DNA from: JAKPQE01 sp041397845
Lineage (GTDB): Bacteria > Pseudomonadota > Alphaproteobacteria > Rhizobiales > JAKPQE01
DNA length: 64,000 bases
Direction of reading: 5' to 3'
Assembly: GCA_041397845.1 (NCBI GenBank)
Contig: JAWKVW010000005.1
Location: 1-64,000, forward strand
Position 1 is the stretch's first letter. The number at the start of each line of letters is the position of its first letter. A model generated the notes under the pieces. It did not search any database and had not been told where the DNA came from. It saw nothing but the letters and a program-made list of their open reading frames with translations. The position numbers were made by a program, and so were the translations under genes. Positions 58,290-64,000 of this stretch are shown piece after piece.

Positions 58290-58406
58290 GTCATCCCCGC
58301 GAAAGGGGGATCCAGCCACTCGGCCCTTATCGATCTTGATCTGATTTCGCGGGAATGACGTTTGGCGGGAATGACGTTTGGTGGGATTCGCTTTCGCGGG
58401 AATGAC
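58290..58406. repeat. GTCATCCCCGCGAAA inverted and tandem repeats
   Basis: GTCATCCCCGCGAAA (58290-58304) is inverted as TTTCGCGGGAATGAC at 58345-58359 and again at 58392-58406. Between these two, the unit GCGGGAATGACGTTTGG is duplicated. This is the widespread intergenic GCGGGAATGAC repeat of proteobacterial genomes. The surrounding 58097-58289 shows no gene. Confidence 0.85.
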
Positions 58407-58437
58407 GGGGAACGAGCGGTCTGCCACCGCGAACGAC

Positions 58438-58534
58438 TCAGGCGTCCGATGTCAGGCGTCCGGTGTCAGGCGTTCAATGTTTAGGGTCAGGCTTCCGGCG
58501 TCCGGTTTCAGGCACGAACGTCAGGCGCAAGGCT
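58438..58534. repeat. 14-bp degenerate tandem repeat TCAGGCGTCCGRTG
   Basis: Copies at 58438-58451, 58452-58465 and 58466-58479 are exactly adjacent. Further decayed copies lie at about 58487, 58508 and 58521, some separated by 7-bp half units. The last copy contains the TGA stop codon of the YdhR-like gene on the minus strand, so the array has grown up to or into that gene's end. Confidence 0.85.
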
Positions 58535-58849
58535 CAAGCATCCGGAGAATCGTGCCGCCGGCGGTATTGTCGACCGAGACCGGGGCGTCGAACCACAGGA
58601 TCTCGGCTCGGTGCCGTAAAGCGCGCGGACGCGCTCCAGCCATTCGCCGGTATAGACCGGCTCGAAGCTGCGCGGCTCTGCCAGAGGTAGACGCCGCCGG
58701 CGGTGCTGCCGTCCGCCGCCCGGATGTAATGCTTGCGCACGAGCCCCGGCAGGGCGACATATTTCGGCGCGCTCGACTGGAACTTGCGGGTCGCATCCTC
58801 CAGCGAAATCGGCGCGGCCAGCCGAAATTGTACGAACGGCGATGATCAT
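58521..58849 (-). pseudogene. YdhR-like putative monooxygenase, frameshifted
   Basis: About 110 residues if repaired: MIIAVVQFRLAAP, KYVALPGLVRKHYI, GGVYLWQSR, then YTGEWLERVRALYGTEPEILWFDAPVSVDN (kept in parts). This matches small YdhR/DUF-type dimeric alpha-beta barrel proteins called putative mono-oxygenases. The pieces lie in three reading frames. An extra T near 58838 and an indel near 58678 explain this. The ATG at 58849 follows GGGAGACGGAA. It is cytoplasmic and its substrate is unknown. Errors in the sequence are as likely as real decay. Confidence 0.72.
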
Positions 58850-58916
58850 TTCCGTCTCCCATCTGCGTTTCTGCCGGCAGCCATCCTAGCGGCTTTTTGC
58901 CTGCAGCCGAACTGCG

Positions 58917-59543
58917 TCAACAATCGCCGCAGCGGGACAGGAGCGCGCCAAGCGTCGCCTTTTCCGGGGCCAGCGGATAGGGCACGGCCGCCCGCTCGGC
59001 GAGGCGGAAGATGTCGCCCGCCCGGCTCTCGAGACGCGCCTTGGCCGCTTCCGTGTAGAGCCGGCATGACCAGTTGCCGGAAACCAGCGCGCCGGCCGGC
59101 ACGGTCGATGTCGGCTGATAGCGGAAACAAAGGTTCGAGATCGTCATCTCGCGCACTTCGATGCCCTTGTCGGTGCGCACATGGACCTTGGCGGGCCGGG
59201 CGGCCGGCTCGACCTTCCACTGGCCGGCGACGACCTCGCGGGCGCCCGGCGTCCAGAGATAGGCACGGCCATCGGCGAGCGTGTACTCGACCATGCGGCC
59301 AATCTTGCTGGCGTCGACGAGGGTCGTCCGGTCGGCAAGCTGCTCGCGGATTTCAGCCTCGTCCGCCTCGAGGCGGGCAAACTCCTCCTCCGTGAACGGC
59401 ACCGGCTGATAGGACGGACCGGCCGGCTCGGCGGCGGTCGCGATATTCGGCGTCGACTTGTCCTTCCAGACCGTCACGCAGCCGGAGAGCAGCGTCGCGG
59501 CGGCGACGATTGTCATCGCTCTGGCGAGGGCAGCAGGCTTCAT
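58917..59543 (-). CDS. probable outer-membrane lipoprotein
   Basis: A 208-residue protein with a lipobox (TLLSGC, lipidated Cys at residue 21). The ATG at 59543 gives the right signal length and has GGAG upstream; 59564 is the alternative. The mature part starts VTVWKDKSTPN, has an acidic helix (FTEEEFARLEADEAEIREQ) and a beta-rich C-terminus ending SRCGDC. No named family is recognised. Extra Cys (LCFRY, WSCRLY, CGDC) suggest disulfides in the periplasm. Confidence 0.8.
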   Translation of the reverse strand: MKPAALARAMTIVAAATLLSGCVTVWKDKSTPNIATAAEPAGPSYQPVPFTEEEFARLEADEAEIREQLADRTTLVDASKIGRMVEYTLADGRAYLWTPGAREVVAGQWKVEPAARPAKVHVRTDKGIEVREMTISNLCFRYQPTSTVPAGALVSGNWSCRLYTEAAKARLESRAGDIFRLAERAAVPYPLAPEKATLGALLSRCGDC

Positions 59544-59718
59544 CGCGTGGCTCCGGGGTTTCATGATGGTCCGCGCCGGCGGGTGCCGGTATCGTGCCGC
59601 GATCTCCTTGCATTGCAACATGGCAAGATTTTGAGCGCGTGCAACTGGCCCTTCCCGGCCCCGAGGCGAGGGTGTAGATAACGCCGATTGCCGTCAACGC
59701 TCCACGACGAGAGACGCC

Positions 59719-60330
59719 ATGCCGCCGTCCTATCCGACATTCGTGCTTGCGACGCTCATCCTCGCCCTCATTCCGGGGCCGAACGTCACGGCGGTCATCG
59801 GCACCAGCCTGTCGCATGGCGTCGGGCGCGGGCTGCTGATGGCCTCGGGGGCAAGCCTTGCGCTGGCAATCCAGATCGTCGTCGTCGTCGCCGGCCTTGC
59901 GCCGCTGTTGAACAGCGCCGTGTGGATTGGCGAGGTGCTGCGCTGGGCCGGCGTCGCCTACCTGCTCTATCTTGCGGTCAAGGAATGGCGCAGCGCCCGG
60001 CCCGGCTCGCTGATGGTGACGGCAGCGCCGCGATCGGCCCGGATTTTCGGCCGGGGCATGCTGATCGCCACGGTCAACCCGAAGACGATCGCGTTCCTTG
60101 CGGCCTTCCTGCCGCAGTTCGTCGATACATCGCGGCCGGTGCTGTCGCAGTTCCTCGTCCTCGGCGCGACGTTCCTTGCGGTACTGTTTTCCATCGATGC
60201 TGCCTACGCGCTGCTTTCCGGCCAGCTCCGCGGGATTTTCACGACGCCGCGAGCCGCCCTCTACCGGGGCCGCTTTGCCGCCGCCTGCCTCGTCGGCACG
60301 GCTTCCTGGCTGGCGCTGTCGCGCCGCTGA
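59719..60330 (+). CDS. LysE/RhtB-family amino acid exporter
   Basis: A 203-residue inner-membrane exporter with about six hydrophobic segments. The family signature is seen in ALIPGPNVTAVIGTSLSHG near the N-terminus and in ATVNPKTIAFLAAFLPQF in the middle. Substrate (lysine, threonine, homoserine or others) cannot be predicted. It stands alone, 288 bp ahead of the diiron oxygenase. Confidence 0.92.
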   Translation: MPPSYPTFVLATLILALIPGPNVTAVIGTSLSHGVGRGLLMASGASLALAIQIVVVVAGLAPLLNSAVWIGEVLRWAGVAYLLYLAVKEWRSARPGSLMVTAAPRSARIFGRGMLIATVNPKTIAFLAAFLPQFVDTSRPVLSQFLVLGATFLAVLFSIDAAYALLSGQLRGIFTTPRAALYRGRFAAACLVGTASWLALSRR

Positions 60331-60436
60331 GGGGCCGTTTCGGCCTGCATTTCCGGTATTTTTGCCGTCCGGCACCGACAAAAGCCGATCGTGATCGCGA
60401 CCGGTTTCGGCCTCTGTCAGGGTTTTTCCTATTTAC

Positions 60437-60454
60437 AAGCCGACCGGTCGGCTT
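60437..60454. promoter_or_regulatory. 18-bp perfect palindrome (TetR-type operator)
   Basis: AAGCCGACCGGTCGGCTT is a perfect dyad with the CCGACCGGTCGG core common in TetR-family operators. It lies 165 bp upstream of the diiron oxygenase. Confidence 0.65.
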
Positions 60455-60472
60455 ATATTCCGCAAAACTGAC

Positions 60473-60513
60473 TTGTTACGGAATTTCCGATTGACGACAT
60501 TGTTCCGTAACAA
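60473..60513. promoter_or_regulatory. 11-bp inverted repeat overlapping a promoter
   Basis: TTGTTACGGAA (60473-60483) and TTCCGTAACAA (60503-60513) are perfect inverted copies with a 19-bp spacer. A likely promoter TTGACG (60491-60496) - 17 bp - TAGACA (60514-60519) is nested with the right arm. The pair is therefore well placed for repression or activation of the diiron gene. Confidence 0.65.
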
Positions 60514-60618
60514 TAGACAGAACCAAACCGGTGCGACAGAACGCCCCAGCCTGCACCGGAGGAAATGACCGGGGGCGCGACCGGCACTGCCGGTCCATCG
60601 AAGGACGAGGAACCGCCG

Positions 60619-61647
60619 ATGTCGACCAGGGACGAGAGAATCGCCCACACCATGGAATATCCGCCGGAGACGCCGCAGCCGAACGTCTATCCGCTGTCCT
60701 GGCACCGCAAGACCGGCAAGCTCGAGGAGATCTGGGACGCTTCGCAGCGCGAGGTCTGGGACCCGAAGAAGATGCCCTGGGATACGTTCGATCCGTCCTC
60801 CTACTCCTGGGAAGAGCGTGAATCGATCGCCTACTGGTGGACGCTGCTGTCGGTGTTCGATGCGTCGGCTCCGCCGGTCTTTGCCGAGGCGCTGATCAAG
60901 ACCTACGAGGTGCACGAGGAAGACGCCGTGCGGCGCTGCTTCTTCTCGGTGACGCGCGACGAGCAGAACCACGAGCAGATGTGCGGTCTGTCGATCACCA
61001 AGATGCTCGAGCATCCCGATCCGCTGACCTACGAGCCCAAGACCGAGATCGGCAAGAAGCTGCAGCGCAACGCGCACTGGCTCTACTACAATGGCGGGCG
61101 CTACTGGACCGGCTACAAGAAGGCGGTGCCGAAGTATCCGCTGTCGGTGCTGTTCTCCTCGTTCCTGATGGGCGAGATCGCGGCGGCGACCATCTTCCAC
61201 CAGATGGCGGCGGGCTGCACCGAGCCGGTGTTCAAGGAAGCGTTCCGCAATATCGGCCGCGACGAGGGTCGCCACATGGCGATCTGCATGGCGGTGATGG
61301 AGCGCGACTATCCCAAGCTCGAGACCGAGAACAAGGACATCATCACCAAGCAGATCCGCGCCGGATACCTGTTCCTGTCGGCGGTGCTGTTCGAGCCGCC
61401 GGTCGATTTCTGGGACCTGCCGGAGGATTTCATCGCCGTGCAGCGCAAGGGCGAGGAAATCGCGCGCGGCGCCGGCTTCCACATTCCCGACTACGAGACC
61501 AAGAAGGAAAACTGGAAGAAGGCGATGCTCAACATGAAGGGCGTGCTCGACCGCTACGGCATCCCCTTCCCGGCCATTCCCGAGGTCGGCATTTCCGGCA
61601 AGGAAATCCTCGACATCGAGATGGACGAGATCATCCCGGTGTTCTGA
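60619..61647 (+). CDS. soluble diiron carboxylate oxygenase-like protein
   Basis: A 342-residue ferritin-fold protein. Two ExxH motifs are present: E115-Q-N-H118 in TRDEQNHEQM and E216-G-R-H219 in GRDEGRHMAIC. A bridging Glu is in FLMGEIAAATIFHQ (E186) and a first ligand is likely E90 (PPVFAEALIKTYEVHEED). The spacing matches ribonucleotide reductase R2, acyl-ACP desaturase and bacterial multicomponent monooxygenases. I do not recognise the subfamily or substrate. The ATG at 60619 with GAGGAA is chosen over 60565. A 2Fe-2S/FAD reductase on the same strand (62210) is the likely electron donor, with a Kazal gene on the opposite strand between them. Confidence 0.85.
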   Translation: MSTRDERIAHTMEYPPETPQPNVYPLSWHRKTGKLEEIWDASQREVWDPKKMPWDTFDPSSYSWEERESIAYWWTLLSVFDASAPPVFAEALIKTYEVHEEDAVRRCFFSVTRDEQNHEQMCGLSITKMLEHPDPLTYEPKTEIGKKLQRNAHWLYYNGGRYWTGYKKAVPKYPLSVLFSSFLMGEIAAATIFHQMAAGCTEPVFKEAFRNIGRDEGRHMAICMAVMERDYPKLETENKDIITKQIRAGYLFLSAVLFEPPVDFWDLPEDFIAVQRKGEEIARGAGFHIPDYETKKENWKKAMLNMKGVLDRYGIPFPAIPEVGISGKEILDIEMDEIIPVF

Positions 61648-61766
61648 GGCGCGGCAACAGGCCAGCGTCAACGAAATCCTGCGGTGCGGCCACGGTCGCG
61701 CCGCAGTGTTCTTCGGCCGCTGCCGCTCCTGCGAGCGAGGGCCGGGGCGTCGGCCTGCGGCGCGGG

Positions 61767-62081
61767 CTACTGCTTCTGTTTCCCGGGGCAGAACCCGTCG
61801 ATGGCAACGTCCGCGCCGCCCATGTGGGCCATACAGGAATTGGAATAGAACATGCCGTCGCAGCCACAGACCGGCATGAATTCCTTCGTGCAGATCTCCG
61901 GCCGCTTTTCGCAGGTGCCGGCAACGCCACCCTCGCCGCATCGGTTGCCGTCCGGGAAGCGGCACCATTCATCGGCGGCGCAGGTAGTGGCCTCGGCGCC
62001 GCCGCAGGATTTTGCCCAAGCCGGCAGGCCGGTGCTGCTGACCGCGAGGAGCACAAAGGCTAGAAAGACAGGAATGCGCAT
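61767..62081 (-). CDS. secreted Kazal-type domain protein
   Basis: A 104-residue exported protein: signal peptide (MRIPVFLAFVLLAVSSTGLPAWA), a Cys-rich middle (SCGGAEATTCAADEWCRF) and a Kazal-like domain with PVCGCDGMFYSNSCMAHMGG and a final Cys in IDGFC. Kazal domains inhibit serine proteases, but bacterial members are little studied. AGGAGGTCGAT precedes the ATG. It is read against the two flanking oxygenase genes. Confidence 0.85.
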   Translation of the reverse strand: MRIPVFLAFVLLAVSSTGLPAWAKSCGGAEATTCAADEWCRFPDGNRCGEGGVAGTCEKRPEICTKEFMPVCGCDGMFYSNSCMAHMGGADVAIDGFCPGKQKQ

Positions 62082-62209
62082 ATCGACCTCCTGACGTTTG
62101 CAGCGATTCTAGAGGTTTCAGGCGCACCGGGAAAAGCAACAAGGCGTCACATCCCTCGCGGCTGAGGCCGAGCGGGAAAGCGAGCCACCCAAGGGGAGCA
62201 AACGCAGCC

Positions 62210-63238
62210 ATGGCCGTCATTCGTCTTCAGCCGTCGGGTCGCGAGGTGCCGTGCGAGCCGGGCGATACCGTTCTTTCGGCGCTCGAGCGGGCCGGCTATG
62301 CGTTGCCGAACAACTGCCGCGCCGGGGCCTGCGGCGAATGCAAGACCAAGGTGCTTGCCGGCGAGTTCGACCAGGGCATGGTGCTCGACATGGCGCTCTC
62401 GCAGGACGAGCGCGAGGCCGGCTTCGGCCTCATGTGCATGGCCAAGCCGCTTTCCGAGACGCTCGAGATCGAGTTCGGCACCGAGGATGCCAAGCCGAAG
62501 CTCTTTCCGCCGCGCGAGCGGATGATGTTCGCGGTCACCGACCGCATCCACCGCACGCCGCGCATCCTCGAGATCCGGCTGCGGCCGCTCGGCGAGGTCA
62601 TGCGCTACTGGCCGGGCCAGTATGTGCAGATCGGCGATCCGGCGGCGGGCGTGCCGCTGCGTTCCTATTCGATTGCCAACGCACCACGCACCGACGGCGA
62701 GATCGCCCTGCAGGTGACCCGGCAGGACGACGGCCTGACCAGCCGCTGGGTGCACGAGAAGCTGCTGCCGGGCGAGATGGTGAAGCTGAACGGCCCCTAT
62801 GGCACGTTCATCGGCGATCCGTCGGTCGACACGCCGGTGCTCTGCATGGCGGCCGGCTCCGGTCTTGCACCGATCCTCGCGCTTGCCGAAGCTGCCCTGC
62901 GGCGCGGCTACAAGCAGCGTGTGACGCTGCTGTTCTCGGCGCGCACGGCCGACGACCTCTATGACAGCGGCCTGATGTCGTTCTGGCAGATGAAGCACCG
63001 GAACTTCCGCTATCGGCCGACACTGACCCGCGAGACGCGGGACGGGGTCCTTTCCGGCCGGGTGCCGGAGGTGCTGCCGGGTCTCTTTTCCGACCTTTCC
63101 GACCACAGCATCTTTGCCGCAGGCACGCCGGAATTCGTCGAGGCCTCGGTCGCGGCGGCGAAAAAGCTCGGCGCCCGCGACGAACTCATTCACACCGAAG
63201 GCTATTTTGCGCAGGACGCGACCGGCAACGCCTCCTGA
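62210..63238 (+). CDS. ferredoxin-NAD(P)H reductase of a diiron oxygenase
   Basis: A 342-residue reductase with three domains as in phenol/toluene monooxygenase reductases. The N-terminal plant-type 2Fe-2S ferredoxin has NCRAGACGEC and a fourth Cys in GLMCMAK. The FAD domain has RSYSIANAP, and the NAD domain has AAGSGLAPILALAE. It passes electrons from NAD(P)H to the 2Fe-2S cluster and onward. GGGGAG precedes the ATG. It is the natural partner of the diiron protein at 60619, followed by a terminator. Confidence 0.93.
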   Translation: MAVIRLQPSGREVPCEPGDTVLSALERAGYALPNNCRAGACGECKTKVLAGEFDQGMVLDMALSQDEREAGFGLMCMAKPLSETLEIEFGTEDAKPKLFPPRERMMFAVTDRIHRTPRILEIRLRPLGEVMRYWPGQYVQIGDPAAGVPLRSYSIANAPRTDGEIALQVTRQDDGLTSRWVHEKLLPGEMVKLNGPYGTFIGDPSVDTPVLCMAAGSGLAPILALAEAALRRGYKQRVTLLFSARTADDLYDSGLMSFWQMKHRNFRYRPTLTRETRDGVLSGRVPEVLPGLFSDLSDHSIFAAGTPEFVEASVAAAKKLGARDELIHTEGYFAQDATGNAS

Positions 63239-63259
63239 ACCTGCCAAAATGTCTCGCTT

Positions 63260-63291
63260 CCCGGCGTGCTTCGGGCATGCCGGGATTTTTT
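63260..63291 (+). terminator. terminator after the ferredoxin reductase
   Basis: CCCGGCGTGC (63260-63269) pairs with GCATGCCGGG (63275-63284) with one G-U, loop TTCGG, then ATTTTTT. It lies 22 bp after the stop. Confidence 0.9.
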
Positions 63292-63508
63292 CGCCGTCCC
63301 GATGCCGCGGCGCAGCGGCGCGACGCGAGCGATTCCAGCGACTTGGCGGCGTCCTGCCACAGCCGTCGCCGCATTGCCGCACGCACCTAAAATTCGATTT
63401 AAATTCAATCCTTTAGATTTCATTTTTTGAAACGGGCAGTCGCTATTTTGCATCGTGAACGCCGCAACCGGGGGGCCGGCTGCCCGTCACCGAATTCAGG
63501 ATACTGCC

Positions 63509-64000
63509 ATGATCTCGAACATCATGTCCGAGCTTGTCGACGCCAGAGAGCTTGCCCACGACACCGCCACCGAGCGGCACCGGGAGCTGTTCTACAACGT
63601 CGCCGCTCTGTTCAGCATGACCTCGAAGACGTGCACCGAAGAACAGCTCGATGTCTACGACACGGTGCTGTTCCGGCTCGCCGGTCTCGTCGAGGTGGAA
63701 TTCCGCAAACAGGTGGCCGAGATGCTCGCCAAGCTGGAGCGGGCGCCTGCCAACACACTGGTCAGTCTGGCGCGCGACGAAATCGTCGTTGCCGAGCCCA
63801 TCCTTTCCGGCTCGCCGGCGCTTTCGGACGACGATCTCGTGTGGATCGCCGAGACACGCGGCGAGGAACACCTTGCCGCGATCGCCAGACGGTCGACGCT
63901 GTCGAGTTCCGTGACCGACGCCATGATGCCGCGCAGCGGCGAGTTCGTGCGCCGGCTGCTCGCGGCCAACAAGGGCGCGGCCTTCTCGGAGACCGCCTTC
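63509..64000 (+). CDS. DUF2336 protein, cut by the window end
   Basis: The first 164 residues of an open frame starting ATG with CAGGAT upstream. MISNIMSELVDARELAHDTA is followed by helical repeats (ALSDDDLVWIAETRGEEHLAAIA, RRSTLSSSVTDAMM) that match the DUF2336 family and resemble the paralogue at 49108. No stop occurs before base 64000. The upstream 63292-63508 is AT-rich around 63385-63450, which suits a promoter. Confidence 0.82.
   Translation, partial: MISNIMSELVDARELAHDTATERHRELFYNVAALFSMTSKTCTEEQLDVYDTVLFRLAGLVEVEFRKQVAEMLAKLERAPANTLVSLARDEIVVAEPILSGSPALSDDDLVWIAETRGEEHLAAIARRSTLSSSVTDAMMPRSGEFVRRLLAANKGAAFSETAF

Noticed and set aside
58290..58534. CRISPR array
   Set aside because: Repeat units are 14-17 bp, degenerate and directly adjacent, with no unique spacers and no cas genes.

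Overview
This window looks like chromosomal DNA of a GC-rich (roughly 65%) alphaproteobacterium, most likely a member of the Hyphomicrobiales. Evidence for that: a circularly permuted two-piece type tmRNA gene with an AND...AA tag, DUF2336 proteins, an IalB-family protein, an Anbu-type proteasome operon, and very tight operons with ATGA overlaps. I cannot name a genus. The 5' end carries the tail of a Calvin-cycle (cbb) cluster, so the organism may fix CO2.

Layout. 0-3.5 kb: a CbbO-type rubisco-activase subunit (VWA), a small unknown protein and ribulose-phosphate epimerase. 3.5-3.9 kb: dispersed repeats. 3.9-9.1 kb (minus): RidA, a TrpXYZ-like ABC importer, an acyl-CoA/ACP synthetase and tRNA-Leu(UAA). 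9.2-11.4 kb (plus): a hydroxyisobutyrate-dehydrogenase-like enzyme, a small ORF, a frameshifted CueR/HmrR regulator and a cytochrome c. 11.4-15.5 kb (minus): the four-gene Anbu cluster (proteasome-like protease, transglutaminase, alpha-E, ATP-grasp). 15.7-18.3 kb: radC-map and an FkbM methyltransferase. 18.4-25.8 kb: a candidate small RNA, a frameshifted TrpB2 and a full branched-chain amino acid importer (livK, small membrane protein, livFGMH). 26-34.6 kb: flavin reductase, IalB, orphan family-5 binding protein, a degenerate AMP-binding protein, a PleD-like protein without GGDEF motif, a DsbA-family protein and a frameshifted globin-coupled chemoreceptor. 34.6-36.8 kb: AT-rich spacer and a frameshifted FadL-type porin with a palindromic operator. 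37.0-40.2 kb: ilvI-yqhA-ilvH behind a leader-peptide attenuator. 40.5-44.3 kb: a secreted Cys-rich Hint-domain protein followed by TadG/TadE/TadE-like genes. 44.4-48.4 kb (minus): fumC, sspB, ssrA and mgtE. 48.6-56.3 kb: DUF2336, metH (split in two and riddled with indels), metF and an ArsR-methyltransferase fusion. 56.4-64 kb: ettA, repeats, a broken YdhR-like gene, a lipoprotein, a LysE exporter, a diiron oxygenase with its ferredoxin reductase behind strong operator palindromes, a Kazal-type protein, and the start of another DUF2336 gene.

Functional links. ssrA lies directly upstream of sspB, so tag synthesis and delivery of tagged proteins to ClpXP are encoded together. The ArsR-methyltransferase protein probably senses SAM/SAH and controls metF-metH. 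The ilv operon appears to be attenuated by branched-chain amino acid supply. The most unusual units are the Hint-TadG-TadE-TadE cassette and the palindrome-controlled diiron oxygenase/reductase pair.

Sequence quality. At least 15 small indels break otherwise well-conserved genes (cueR, trpB, chemoreceptor, fadL, tadE, metH, ydhR-like). Several sit in or beside short homopolymers or GC repeats and several compensate one another. Uncorrected sequencing errors are the simplest explanation, and the affected genes may be intact in the organism.
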